A DNA stretch of 64,000 bases from Phylloscopus collybita (taxonomy: Eukaryota > Chordata > Aves > Passeriformes > Phylloscopidae), in the NCBI GenBank assembly GCA_027886175.1, contig JAJNNQ010000078.1, positions 2,542,001 through 2,606,000 of the forward strand. Reading direction: 5' to 3'. Both the position numbers and the translations under genes were made by a program. Of this stretch, positions 9,545-20,404 are shown piece after piece (position 1 is the first letter of the stretch; every line of letters begins with the position of its first letter). Below the pieces are notes generated by a model. It did not search any database and was not told where the DNA came from. It was given only the letters and a program-made list of their open reading frames with translations.

Positions 9545-10830
9545 GTAGGACTAAAACCCCAAACTGAGCCCAAGCAGGATCTCTCCCTAATTAGCCCTTG
9601 AGGTGCCCTTTGACGGTGAAACTCAGCATGGAAAAACTGCTACACAGTGTTCCTGTCCGAGGCTGGGATGGAGGTGAATTGGGCCTCAGTCTCCCCCAGC
9701 TGATGCATTCCCAGTTTCAGTCATGAAGCCCAAGGCAGCGTGTCCTGCTCTGACAGACACCGCTGCCCTCCTCGCCTTCCTTTGGGCACTTCAGAAGGAG
9801 CGAGTCTGTCCCAGCCGTGCCCTGCAGGCTGACCCTGCTCTGCCTTCAGAGGAGCAGCCTGGGCAGGAAAGCTCTGCTGGGCCCCCAGAGCTCCGGCCAC
9901 AGCTCCCGGCAGAGGGGAAAGCCCTGGAGAGCTGCCAGAGGTGCTGGGCGTGTTGGCACTGACCTCTCCTGCAGCGGCCCTGCCGAGTCCTTTATGAACC
10001 GTCCCGAAAGCCCTGGAGACAGAAGAGCAGAGAAGAAAGAAGCGGCGCTTTAGACAGGCTCGGCACAGGGCAGGGACTCGGCTCCCTTGGGCTGAACTCC
10101 GGCATTTCTCGGGAACCTCGGCTGAGGAGCGGCCCCAGCGCTGGGCCCGGCCCGGGCAGGAGGCCCAGGAACCGCTGCTGCCCGGAACCGCCGGGAGCTC
10201 GGGGGGAGCGGGACCGGAGGGCGCTGGGAGCTGGGGGGGAGGCCGGGATGGAGCAGGGACCCCCCTGCAGCCCCGGCAGGAGCCCAGGCAGGAGCAGGGG
10301 ATGCTGAAGAGAGGCCCCAAGCCCGTGGGGAGTCCCTGCAGAGCCGTGGAAGTGGCTCCTGGTGGACCCTGTGAGCCCATGGGGATCCCCGCTAGAGCCG
10401 CCTGTTCCTGAGGGACCGTGTCCCATGAGAGGGGCCCCGGGCTGGAGCAGGACAAGGATTCCTGTCTGCCAGGGGGAAGCAGTGACATGACCTGGCTGTG
10501 ACCCCCATCCCCTGTGCCTCAGGGTGGGGAGGGAGAGGGAATGGAGGATAAAGGGGAGCCGAGGAAGGGGGGAGAGGTGGAGGGAAGATGTTTTTGTGGG
10601 AATTCTTTTCCTTCTCTTTTTCTTGCTCTGATTTGTTTGACAATAAATTCAGTTGATGTCCCTGAGTCAAGTGTGTTGTGCCCGTGACCAGTGACTGAAC
10701 TCTCCCCACCCTTATCCAAACCCTCGAGCCTTTCCTTATGTGTTCTGTTCCCTGCCCAGGGTGAGGAGGGCAGTGACAGGTTTTGGCCTCTCTTCAGCAT
10801 CCCCTGCTCCTGCCTGGGCTCCTGCTGGTT
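9545..10830. other. No clear gene; promoter/first-exon-like block at 10060-10140
   Basis: The segment 10065-10135 (aactccggcatttctcggg, then cctcggctgaggagcggcccc) resembles 41845-41905, the first-exon region of the zinc-finger promoter, so it may be a relic of a related gene start. The long reverse ORFs (9721-10488 and others) show no recognisable domain. A 36-bp inverted repeat is listed separately. At 10640-10680 there is an AATAAA-bearing tail. Confidence 0.4.
10281..10820. repeat. 36-bp perfect inverted repeat, 470-bp loop
   Basis: 10281-10316 is the exact reverse complement of 10785-10820 (the right half reads ggcctctcttcagcatcccc onward). The right half stops 10 bp before the ITPRIPL1 duplicate begins at 10831. 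Confidence 0.85.
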
Positions 10831-11136
10831 ACCATCATCATGCACCTGCTCAATGTCCTGCCCGTGTCACAGTGGCGCAGGAGAGATTTCCTACCGCGAC
10901 TGGTGGATATCATCGATATCCTGGGCTTCTGTGTGCGAGCCAAAAGCCTCAACCACTTCATTGTGGGTAACCAGAGGCTCCCTCGGGACATCCGTTTGCC
11001 CCGAGATGTTCAAATGGGTGAGACCTGCAATCTCCTGCAGCACCTGGCGCAGCAATCGGCCGCCCACAGGCAGGCGATGAGTGAGTACCAGGCTCTGCGA
11101 CAGTGGTTCCAAAGAATCCTTCTGGCTGAACACTGA
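10831..11136 (+). pseudogene. ITPRIPL1-like C-terminal fragment (duplicate)
   Basis: This stretch is almost identical to 17363-17668, the last 101 codons of the intact ITPRIPL1-like gene, including MHLLN, SQWRRRDFLPRL, DILGFCVRAKSLNHF and the terminal LLAEH stop. One clear replacement is Leu for Val in NVLPVSQW. The first 80% of the gene is absent; upstream is unrelated DNA with the 36-bp inverted repeat. The frame is intact, so the duplication is young or conversion has kept it similar. Confidence 0.85.
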
Positions 11137-11828
11137 ATCAGTGAAGGCCAGGAGTCACGGCCAGGAGCACAGAGCTGTGCTTGGGCTGCTCCCATCTGGC
11201 AGCAGAGATCCACCTCCCAGCACAAATTTGGTGCTTGAAGGAGAAGAGGATGCGTGCAAAGGCTCCGGCCAAGGTCCCACAGCCTCTCCTGACACCTCAG
11301 CCGGTGGAGGGTCATGGGAGGATTTATTCTACCTCCTTGGATCATTTCATTCTCCAAAAAAAGGCACCCAGATCTGCATAAGGCCCTGCTCATGGATGAA
11401 CACTCCAGCTCCTGAAAAAGCACATGAAGAGAGCACATGCCACACATGCAGGGCCAAACGCCACGTGCAACATGCAGTTGTTCCTGGCCTTTGAGAAGGG
11501 CCAAATATTGGAGAATGAAAGAAGCGGGAATGTGGGACAGAAGAAAGAAACTGGGCAAAAAGGACTAAGAGGATAAATCAGCGCTGCTTGCCCGGGACCA
11601 GTCAATGGATGGACTCTCCTTGTCTCCAGAACAGACACCTTTAGGACAGCATTGGACCAGCTGTGTTGGAGCTGACTTGAAATTTTGTACAAATAAGCAT
11701 CTAGGTTTTTATTTCATAGATATATATGTCTTGTATATAGAAATTATATACTGTAGGATCTATCAATTATTGTATAGAATAGTAAAACTCAATAAAACAA
11801 TAACCTAATATAAAAACTAACAAGAGAC

Positions 11829-12235
11829 AAAATATGTCATTATTATATAATGATTAAAAGCAATTCTAATGAGTTGAAATAAGTTGATGTTTAAATAATA
11901 AGAACAGTAGAGCACATATTTGGCATCACTATCTGTTGCGACCCATATTAATACTCTCTCCTTTGCACCTTGATGAGTGGCAAGCCAGAAACTGCTTTGC
12001 GCTTGCCTGAATAAAATGCAATATTGCAGAATCTGGAGCATGCAAGACTTGATGGATCCCAGCCAGACCTTTAGTATTGGTGAATCTCTCCCACTGTGAA
12101 TTGGGGCCTGTGAACTGTCCTTGAACTCAAGCAATCTTACAGTGCTGCCTCGGCTCTAAACACAAATGAAACCCAGGCACCCACAGCCTGTCTGATCACT
12201 GAATCACAGAATGGCTGGGCTTGGAAGTGGAATGA
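11829..12235. other. No gene; AT-rich, then a short CR1-like motif
   Basis: AT-rich DNA present only in copy 1 of the duplication. At 12197-12225 it reads gaatcacagaatggctgggc, a motif typical of CR1 3' ends. Nothing else is recognised. Confidence 0.45.
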
Positions 12236-12935
12236 ATAACAGACCCCAAGTTATGCACTGTATTTTGTATGTTGTATTGTTATACTGTTTGCCATAAAGG
12301 TTATGCTGTTACTTACCAGTTATTTCAAACTGTACCAAATCTGTACCCTCAGAGCCCAGCCTCCTATATTCCAAGCTGTATATTCCCTTCTCCCCCAAAT
12401 CCCAAATTCCCTTCTCCCCCAAATCCCAAATTCCCCCTTCCCTTCCATCGGGCTAGGTCTCCGCTGCTCCCTGCCTGCTCGTCAAACTGCTTGGCACTGC
12501 CCAATAGGGAAATCAGGAGACCCCCGTGATGCACCGCTCCAAGCGGAACTCCAGGTAAGGCCGAAAAGCCCCTAAAACAAGGAGCCAACACCAAATCTGG
12601 ACCTGTGAAGGGCACTACTGTGTAAGCAGGACATCCAGCGACCTGTGGATGGTTTCCACCTTCTCGCCATGACCTAGAGAGCACTTGGAAAAGGGGACAC
12701 CCCTGGACCACACAAGCCAAACTGAATTCCTGGGAACTCTTGTGAGGAAGGAATCCCGACCCTGCAGCACAAGCCACAGATTTGACTTGCACCTCCTCCT
12801 CCGTTGTGTCCAGTGGGAGCAGCGGCGGTGTGTGCAGCTCCTCGAGCCCCCTGCCCAGAGGTGTCTTTATTAAAGGCCTTTTGCAAAGGACCTGGTCTCC
12901 TGGTCCGTTCTTAACAGGAAGGGTCCTTAGACATT
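12236..12935 (+). mobile_element. Probable solo LTR
   Basis: The segment has LTR-like layout: an AT-rich start, a doubled cttctcccccaaatcccaaatt motif (about 12389-12430), a late ATTAAA (about 12869-12874), and a GT-rich tail. No gag or pol is attached, and the ends and target duplication are not certain. Confidence 0.35.
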
Positions 12936-13774
12936 GTCTTGTCCCAGCCGTGCTGCCAAGGCCAGGGAACACCTTCTGCCAGGCCAGGTTGCTCCAAGCG
13001 CCATCCAGCCTGGCCAGGAACACTGCCCAGGGCTGGGGCAGCCACAGCTTCTGTGGGCAGCGTGGGCCAGGGCCTCAGCAGCCTCAGAGGCCACAATTGC
13101 TTCCACATCTCCAGCCACAGCCCGCCCTCTGTCAGTGGGAAGCCGCTGGCCCTGTGCTGTCCCTGCAGGCCCTTGTCCACAGCCCCTCTGCAGGTCTCTG
13201 CTGGGCCTGGGGCAGGGACTGAGAGGCCGCAGGAGGGGCCCCTGGAGAAGCCCTTGGAGAGCAGCGGGGCCAGGAGTGCGGCCGTGAGGGCAGCAAGCGG
13301 GGCCTGGCGCGTCCGTCCGTGCACAGGGAGGGCACAGGGCGGGCGCTGAGGCCCGGCCAGCTGGAGCAGGGAGCTCTGGAGTGCGGCCGGCACAGAGCCC
13401 TGGGCTCCCGCAGCTCTGCACCCCTCAGGGCTGAGGCAGCTGCCCAGGCACAGCCGGCCGGGGACACGCGGCCACCGCGCAGGGGGACACCCGCAGGGGG
13501 ACCCTGCTCTGGGGCCAGGCCAGGCCGCAGCAGGGAGCACCCCATGGGGCTGTGCCCGCCCAGGGAAGGGCTCTGCCCAGGGACAGGGCTCTGGGAGCAG
13601 GGCAGCAGGGACAGCAGGGCTGGGCACAGCCAGAGGGGGACACGTGGCTGCAGTCACAGACAGGGCCACAGAGGAACCTTCTCACTCTCTGCAACTCCCG
13701 CCCAGGATGCTTGGTGCAGGTCAGCTCTGCTCCCAGCAAACACGGGAGAGGACAGGAGCAAATGGCCTCAAGTT
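12936..13774. other. No supported gene; GC-rich
   Basis: Overlapping ORFs on both strands (up to about 250 codons) are Pro/Ala/Gly-rich, lack any domain and conflict with each other. I see no splice-supported gene. Confidence 0.4.
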
Positions 13775-13975
13775 CTGTCAGGGGAGGCTTAGGTTGGGTA
13801 TTAGGGAAAAATGTCACCTCTGAAAGGGTTGTCAAGCACTGGCACAGGCTGCCCATGGAATTGGTGGAATTGTCATTGCATGAGGCACTTAAGGAATGTG
13901 TGGATGTGGCACTTGGGGATACGGTTTTGAGGTGGACTTGCCAGTGTCAGCTTTGTGCCCTCTGACTTGATGGCA
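13775..13975 (+). mobile_element. CR1 LINE 3' fragment
   Basis: The typical CR1 3' sequence is readable: ggttgggtattagggaaaaa, then ggcacaggctgcccatgg and gtgtggatgtggcacttgggg. It is a 5'-truncated plus-strand copy without the terminal octamer repeat. Confidence 0.85.
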
Positions 13976-15332
13976 GGACGAATGTGGGGCAGGACACTGC
14001 CCAGGTGCTGGCAGCTGTCAGCTGACTCAAGCCATACACATGAGCCTTCCACCTTGGCTAGCACGGGTGCTGGCAGCTGAGCCACTGGCAACATGCCACC
14101 TGACCCTACTGCAGAGCAATTTTAGGGTGAAGCTGGGGTGAGGGAGGGCGGTGGGCAGCTCTCCCAGCCCCTGAGCACAAGGTGAGAAAAGAGAAACACT
14201 GTTACCCATCCACCCCTTGAAGTGACACATCCTGACAAAGGAAAGAGAGGGGCAAAGGAACAATTTTGCGATTGATCTACACAGCACTGGGAGGGGACCA
14301 TTCAAATCCAGGTCTCCAGCATTGAAAATGCCACAGCTTTTCCTGGTGCTAAAATCTCCAAACAAAACACAAACAGTAACCCCAAACCCAAGCAGTAATG
14401 TTTGAATTTTCTGTGATTGATGGCTGAGAGAAGCTGCTGGGCAGTGCTGATGGTCTCTTGCCTGCACACTCCTTGTCTTTGCTCAACTCAGGGCTCCACA
14501 AAGCCACCTGAGGGTTTCTTCCTGCTCTTGCCTGTGCTGAGACCAAAGAGCCTTGGGGTGCCCAGGGCTGTAAGCAGCAGAGCTGGTGAAAGTCACCGCA
14601 CACCAACGCAGCCTTCCCCTCCAAGGCTCCAAAAGTGCAAGGGCAGAAAGCTGTAGCCTGAGCTGGATTTGGCCAGAGGTCCCCTCTTCACTGTCACGCC
14701 TTGCAGGTTAGCAAAATCCCCACAGACAGTGCTGGGGACATTCCAGCACTGACTTTCACTCCAAATCTTTCCATTTCCTACAAGAAATATTCTGATTTTT
14801 CCTTCTGCTTGGAAAGGGATGGATTCCCTTGGCTGACGGATTTGGCACAAAGCTTCTCCTCACACAGAAACGCTTCCAGGCAACCTGAAACTCTTGTGCT
14901 CAACTGACAACCCCTTTTGTCCCACTGGATCATGGAAGCACAGTGCAAAAAGCAGCACCTTTCTCTCCTCTGCGAGGAGCTGGCTTCACAGCCCAACCTC
15001 CTGATACCATGCAGGTGGTCCCAGAAGGGAGGTTACAGCTTGGTGGGGGTCATTCTATTAGCCAGAGGAACAAACAAGATAACCAGAGGAAAATGACCTC
15101 AGGTTGCACCGCATGAGCTTTTGATGGGATCTCGAGGAAATATTCCTGCAACAAAAAAGATATCTATCTTGGGAACAGGCTGCCTGGGGAAAAGGCTGAG
15201 TCACCACCCTCAGAAAGTTGAAAAGTCATGGGCATGTGGCATTTGGGCACCTGGTTAATTGGTGCAGTAAGCAATGTTAAGTTCGTCCTTGGGCTTTGTG
15301 ATCTTCAGGGACTCTTTCAACACCCCTGACTC
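13976..15332. other. Duplicated 3' flank, no gene seen
   Basis: From 14243 this is the duplicate of 18357-19443. Before that, 13976-14242 is unique. No ORF has a domain. Shared sequence includes the ggttagcaaaatccccac segment at about 14705. Confidence 0.5.
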
Positions 15333-15559
15333 CAAGATTGAAGTGCAGCTCAAGCAGTGAGGAATCAAACCTTCCACTCAATGACCCTCAAGGGTGCCTT
15401 CCAACATGGCTACCAACAGGAGATTGCCAGTGGGGGGCAGAAGAAAAGAAATGTAAAAGAAAGAGCAGTGGGAGTTCTTTGAAGAAGATTCACTCAAAGG
15501 CAGCCTTGGGCACTCCACCAGGGCTGCTCTGAGTGGCTGAGGCAGGGTGGGGACAAAGG

Positions 15560-15681
15560 GTGGGGTTGGCCGGGTTGTGATGTGCTGTGACAGCTGTGAC
15601 ATCACGGGGGACATGTCACAAAGGGGGCAGCTCTAAAAGGCCCCCGCAGGTAACGCTGGCCCAGGATTGCTTCAGCAAGCG
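15560..15681 (+). promoter_or_regulatory. ITPRIPL1-like promoter and 5' UTR exon
   Basis: A CRE-like TGACATCAC lies at about 15597-15605 with nearby gtgatgtgctgtgac repeats, and a TATA-like TCTAAAAGG at about 15631-15639. The first exon appears to end at the donor GTGAGTGCG at 15682. The coding exon acceptor (tcctcctgcag) ends at 15985. Transcription start is inferred at about 15660. Confidence 0.55.
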
Positions 15682-15810
15682 GTGAGTGCGCCCGTGCTGG
15701 GGAGGCTGGGCTGGGGACAAGGGCCGGGGCACAAACGCTGCACCCGGGGCTGGGTGCTCCCCCTGCATGCAGGGACAGCCCCCCATGGGAGAGCCTTGGG
15801 CAGCCCACAG

Positions 15811-15837
15811 TGCTGCTGCTGCTGCTGCTGCTGCTGG
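15811..15837 (+). repeat. (TGC)9 microsatellite in 5' intron
   Basis: Nine uninterrupted TGC units lie in the predicted 5' UTR intron of the ITPRIPL1-like gene. Confidence 0.9.
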
Positions 15838-15988
15838 GGCAGCAGGACAGGCCTTGCTGCCTGCCAGCTCTCTGGGGCCCTGCCCTCCCTGCCCCCACAT
15901 CCCTGAGCATCCTGCCCTCCCTCCAGCAAGCAGCAGTTCCCTCCCTCACAGCCCCACTCAAGGCCTTCTCTCCATCCTCCTGCAGACC

Positions 15989-17668
15989 ATGAATTCCATT
16001 GCATTTCTTTTCGTGCTCTTGGGAAGCCTCATCCAGTACCCACAGCCCGTGGGTGATGTTTGGGATGAGGAAACACGTCTGCGCATGGAAGTGCGTGCAA
16101 AGTACCTGGAATGGGAGAGGATTCGGCTGGAGCGGGAGGTGGAGCAGCTCAGCCTGAAGCAGGTGCAGCTCTGGCAGCTCTTGGCTGTTGCTGTGCTCCT
16201 GGCCCTTGTCTTGGTGCTCTGGTTTATTGGGTGTAAAAACAGCCTGAGGAGAGAGGAGATGGAAGAAGAAAACAAGGGTGCAAATGGAGAGGAAGTCAGA
16301 AATGTGGCTGCAAATGGAGGAGAAGATGTCGGAAAGGAAGAAGACGACGCAAATTGGGAGGAAGTCAACAATGAGGATGGCAATGCTGCAGCTGCAGAGG
16401 GCGACAGTGGAAATAAAGAGGAAGCTGGCAACATTGCTGTTGATGAAGAAGATGATATTGAAAAAGAAGTGGTCAATGAGGGGGCAAATGCGGGAAACAA
16501 CGAGGTGGGAAATGAAGTCCAAGAAGAAGGAAATGACTTGGATGATAACGTTGGAAGAATTATAATGGAGCGCATCGAGTGGCCTGTGCAGGACCTGCAG
16601 AAAGGCTGCAAGTGGACAGCTGCCCTCATGGACAATTATTCAACTTACTTTGAACATGTCTTGTCCAACAGCTTCTACCCAGTCCTGCAACGAGCCATTG
16701 GGGTGGGCAGTGCCTTTGAAGGCTGGAGTCCCCGTGAGCAGGATGTTGTCTATCGTGTGCTCATCCCCATGACTCCTCCCCCAGGCCACAGCTTCCACCT
16801 GGAGCTGGACTCTGCAGGGCAGCGGCTGGTGAGGAACTTCCGTGTCCGCGTGCAGCTGGAGTGCACCTGCAGGAGGGAGCAGCAGGGGCAGAACATGCTG
16901 TGCTTCCTGCACCACCCCGAGGAGGAGCTGAGGAGCAATCAGGATCCCAGCCTCCTGGACACCCTGTGCACCGACGCCTACCTGGATGTGCACAAAACTG
17001 CCCGCTGGTTCTGCCAGCTGGTGAGAGCAATCTGGCCGGCTCTGCCTCAGTCACACAGCTGGCATTTAACGCTGCTGCCCTCCAGACGCTCCTGCCAATT
17101 CAAGGTGACAAATGGCACAGAAAGCATCAGGATTGAGATGCTGTTTGGGGTGCGGAGAGATGGCTCCGACATCTTTGTCAGCAGCCAGACTAGAGAGGCC
17201 TACACGCCAAGCACAACCTGGCCCGAGACTTATGCGGTGGCAGAGATGGACTTCTTCAAGCACATCGCCAGGCAGGCCCCCGCTGACAGTTTGCACCTCA
17301 GATGCCTCCAGTTCTTCACCCGTCTCCAGCTGGGCTTTGGCTTTTCCACCTACACCATGAAGACCATCGTCATGCACCTGCTCAATGTCGTGCCCGTGTC
17401 ACAGTGGCGCAGGAGAGATTTCCTGCCACGACTGGTGGATATCATCGATATCCTGGGCTTCTGTGTGCGAGCCAAAAGCCTCAACCACTTCATTGTGGGT
17501 AACCAGAGGCTCCCTCGGGACATCCGTTTGCCCCGAGATGTTCAAATGGGTGAGACCTGCAATCTCCTCCAGCACCTGGCGCAGCAATCGGCCGCCCACA
17601 GGCAGGCGATGAGTGAGTACCAGGCTCTGCGACAGTGGTTCCAAAGAATCCTTCTGGCTGAACACTGA
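15989..17668 (+). CDS. ITPRIPL1: ITPRIPL1-like Mab-21 domain membrane protein
   Basis: This 559-residue protein belongs to the inositol trisphosphate receptor-interacting protein-like family. Residues 1-20 form a signal-like hydrophobic start, 29-60 a charged coiled coil and 62-81 a membrane segment (LLAVAVLLALVLVLWF). An acidic Glu/Asn/Asp-rich linker follows (about 86-185). The rest is the Mab-21/nucleotidyltransferase-like domain, with SFYPVLQRAIGVGSAFEGW near 228-246 and the C-terminal helical part ending LLAEH. The ATG at 15989 is 3 bp after a tctcctgcag-type acceptor and gives the family's usual N-terminus; the open frame extends further 5' but that part is intronic. The coding region is a single exon, as in the family. 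Catalytic activity is not established for this group. The bird lineage carries several copies, so the exact orthologue is uncertain. A duplicate of the last 101 codons lies upstream at 10831. Confidence 0.85.
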   Translation: MNSIAFLFVLLGSLIQYPQPVGDVWDEETRLRMEVRAKYLEWERIRLEREVEQLSLKQVQLWQLLAVAVLLALVLVLWFIGCKNSLRREEMEEENKGANGEEVRNVAANGGEDVGKEEDDANWEEVNNEDGNAAAAEGDSGNKEEAGNIAVDEEDDIEKEVVNEGANAGNNEVGNEVQEEGNDLDDNVGRIIMERIEWPVQDLQKGCKWTAALMDNYSTYFEHVLSNSFYPVLQRAIGVGSAFEGWSPREQDVVYRVLIPMTPPPGHSFHLELDSAGQRLVRNFRVRVQLECTCRREQQGQNMLCFLHHPEEELRSNQDPSLLDTLCTDAYLDVHKTARWFCQLVRAIWPALPQSHSWHLTLLPSRRSCQFKVTNGTESIRIEMLFGVRRDGSDIFVSSQTREAYTPSTTWPETYAVAEMDFFKHIARQAPADSLHLRCLQFFTRLQLGFGFSTYTMKTIVMHLLNVVPVSQWRRRDFLPRLVDIIDILGFCVRAKSLNHFIVGNQRLPRDIRLPRDVQMGETCNLLQHLAQQSAAHRQAMSEYQALRQWFQRILLAEH

Positions 17669-19443
17669 ATCAGTGAAGGCCAGGAGTCACGGCCAGGAGC
17701 ACAGAGCTGTGCTTGGGCTGCTCCCACCTGGCAGCAGAGATCCACCTCCCAGCACAAATTTGGTGCTGGAAGGAGAAGAGGATGCGTGCAAAGGCTCCGG
17801 CCAAGGTCCCACAGCCTCTCCTGACACCTCAGCCGGTGGAGGGTCTTGGGAGGATTTATTCTACCTCCTTGTATCATCTCATTCTCCAAAAGAAGGCACC
17901 CAGATCTGCATAAGGCCCTGCTCATGGATGAACTCGGCAGCTCCTGAAAAAGCACATGAAGAGAGCACACGCCACACATGCAGGGCCAAACGCCACGTGC
18001 AACATGCAGTTGTTCCCGGCCTTTGAGAAGGGCCAAATATTGGAGAATGAAAGTAGCGGGAATGTGGGACAGAAGAAAGAAACTGGGCAAAAAAGACCAA
18101 GAGGATAAATCAGCGCTGCTTGCCTGGGACCAGTCAATGGATGGATTCTCTCCTTGTCTCCAGAACAGACACCTTTAGGACAGCATTGGAACCAACGGCG
18201 TTGGAGGTGACTTGAAATTTTGAACATATAAGCATCTAGGTTTTTATTTCATAGATACATATGTCTTGTATATAGAAATTATATACTGTAGGATCTATCA
18301 ATTATTGTATAGAATAGTAAAATTCAATAAAACAATAAACTAATATAAAAAATATCAAGAGAGGGGCAAAGGAACAATTTTGCGATTGATCTACACAGCA
18401 CTGGGAGGGGACCATTCAAATTCAGGTCTCCAGCATTGAAAATGCCACAGCTTTTCCTGGTGCTAAAATCTCTAAACAAAACACAGACAGTAACCCCAAA
18501 CCCAAGCAATAACGTTTGAATTTTCTGTGATTGATGGCTGAGAGCAGCTGCTGGGCAGTGCTGATGGTCTCTTGTCTGCACACTCCTTGTCTTTGCTCAT
18601 CTCAGGGCTCCACAAAGCCACCTGAGGGTTTCTTCCTGCTCTTGCCTGTGCTGAGACCAAAGAGCCTTGGGGTGCCCAGGGCTGTAAGCAGCAGAGCTGG
18701 TGAAAGTCACTCCATGCCAACGCAGCCTTCCCCTCCAAGGCTCCAAAAGTGCAAGGGCAGAAAGCTGTAGCCTGAGCTGGATTGGGCCAGAGGTCCCCTC
18801 TTCACTGTCACGCCTTGCAGGTTAGCAAAATCCCCACGGACAGTGCTGGGGACATTCCAGCACTGACTTTCACTCCAAACCTTTCCATTTCCTACAAGAA
18901 AAACTCTGATTTTTTCCTTCTGCTTGGAAAGGGATGGATTCCCTTGGCTGATGGATGTGGCACAAAGCTTCTCCTCACACAGAAATGCTTCCAGACAACC
19001 TGAAACTCTTGTGACAACCCCTTTTGTCCCACTGGATCATGGAAGTACAGTGCAAAAAGCAGCACCTTTCTCTCCTCTGTGAGGAGCTGGCTTCACAGCC
19101 CAACCTCCTGACACCATGCAGATGGTCCCAGAAGGGAGGTTGTAGCTTGGTGGGGGTCATTCTATTAGCCCAGGGAACAAACAACATGACCAGAGGAAAA
19201 TGACCTCAGGTTGCACCGCATGAGCTTTTGATGGGATCTCGAGGAAATATTCCTGCAACAAAAAAGATATCAAGCTTGGGAACAGGCTGCCTGGGGAAAA
19301 GTCTGAGTCACCACCCTCAGAAAGGTTGAAAAGTCATGTGCATGTGGCGTTTGGGGACCTGTCTGATAGCTGCAGTAGGCAGTGTTAAGTTTGCACTTGG
19401 GCTGTGTGATCTTCAGGGACTTTTTCCACCTCCCTGACACCCC
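17363..19443 (+). repeat. Segmental duplication, copy 2 (compact)
   Basis: Pairs with 10831-11828 and 14243-15332. The break lies at about 18357-18363, inside the motif aagagag shared by both edges of the missing 2.4 kb, suggesting deletion by microhomology. Confidence 0.88.
18326..18331 (+). terminator. Polyadenylation signal AATAAA (ITPRIPL1-like)
   Basis: AATAAA lies 658 bp after the stop in an AT-rich 3' UTR. The same signal is kept in the duplicate at 11791-11796. Confidence 0.7.
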
Positions 19444-19449
19444 AGGTGG

Positions 19450-20165
19450 CCAAGAAGGCCAAAGGCTCCTGGCCTGGATCAGGAATGGTGTGGCCAGCAG
19501 GAAAAGGGAGATCATTCTGGCCCCGTGCTCTGCACTGGTGAGGCTGCACCTTGAGTGCTGTGTCCAGCTCTGGCCCCTCAGTTCAGGATGGACATTGAGT
19601 GCAGTGTCCAGCTCTGGCCCCTCAGCTCAGGAAGGACATTGAGTGCAGTGTCCAGCTCTGGCCCCTCAGCTCAGGATGGACATTGAGTGCAGTGTCCAGC
19701 TCTGGCCCCTCAGTTCAGACGCTCGAGCGCATCCAGAGGAGGCAGCGAGGCTGCTGAGGGGCTTGGAACACAAACCCTGTGAGGAACGACTGAGGGAGCT
19801 GGGGTTGTTCAGCCTGGAGAAAAGGAGACTCAGGGGTGATCTTATCACCCTCCACAACTCCCTGAAAGGTGGCTGTGGGCAGGTGGGTTGGTCTCTCTCT
19901 CCAGGCAGCACCGACAGAAGGAGAGGACCCAGCCTCAAGCAGCAGTAAGGGAAATACAGGTTGGATATTAGGAAAAAGTTTTCCAAGGAAAGAACAATAA
20001 AATACTGGAATGGTCTGTCCGGGGAGGTGGTGGAGTCACCATCCCTGGATGAGTTTGAAAAAAGACTGGACGTGGCCTTCGGTTCTGTGGTTGAGGTGTT
20101 AGGGCTGGGTTGGACTCGATGATCTTGGAGGTGTCTTCCAAGCTGGTGATTCTGGGATTCTGGGA
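19450..20165 (+). mobile_element. CR1 LINE 3' end
   Basis: A long CR1 3' segment. The C-terminal coding remnant is visible (ctggagaaaaggagactcag, then gggtgatcttatcaccctcc), followed by ggttggatattaggaaaaag and ggttggactcgatgatcttgg. It ends in the ATTCTGGG octamer repeat typical of CR1. It contains four copies of a 44-bp unit (19561-19736, starting tgtccagctctggcccctca) where CR1 normally has one. It is 5'-truncated and dead. Confidence 0.92.
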
Positions 20166-20404
20166 TCTCTCCCGGGTCCCGGTCCCCAGCCAGGAACCCT
20201 CGGTTCCATTTTCTGTGCCCGGTGCGGCTGCGGGGGCAGGGACAGAGCGGCTTTGGTGGGTGCCAGCGTCACCCCCGGCCACGGGCACCGCCGAGACCCC
20301 GCGCAGCTGCGGACACATTTCTGGGCCCCCCTGAGCTCCCACCTGCCCCGCACCCCGAGGTTCCCCCGGGGTCCCAAAAAACCCAACCCCGGGGCCGCAG
20401 CGGC

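Larger units (their letters stand above)
10831..15332 (+). repeat. Segmental duplication, copy 1 (with 2.4 kb extra)
   Basis: 10831 to about 11828 pairs with 17363-18360, and 14243-15332 pairs with 18357-19443. The intervening 11829-14242 has no partner. The shared part covers the end of the ITPRIPL1-like gene, its 3' UTR with AATAAA (11791-11796) and about 1.1 kb beyond. Confidence 0.9.

Noticed and set aside
9721..10488. 255-codon reverse ORF
   Set aside because: GC-rich, no domain, and the overlapping frames are equally open.
12364..13669. Overlapping Pro/Ala/Gly-rich reverse ORFs
   Set aside because: They overlap LTR-like and CR1-flanking DNA and conflict with open frames on the other strand.
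15686..15988. In-frame N-terminal extension of the ITPRIPL1-like ORF
   Set aside because: It includes a TGC microsatellite and lies between a good donor (15682) and an acceptor (15985). The ATG at 15989 gives the expected N-terminus.
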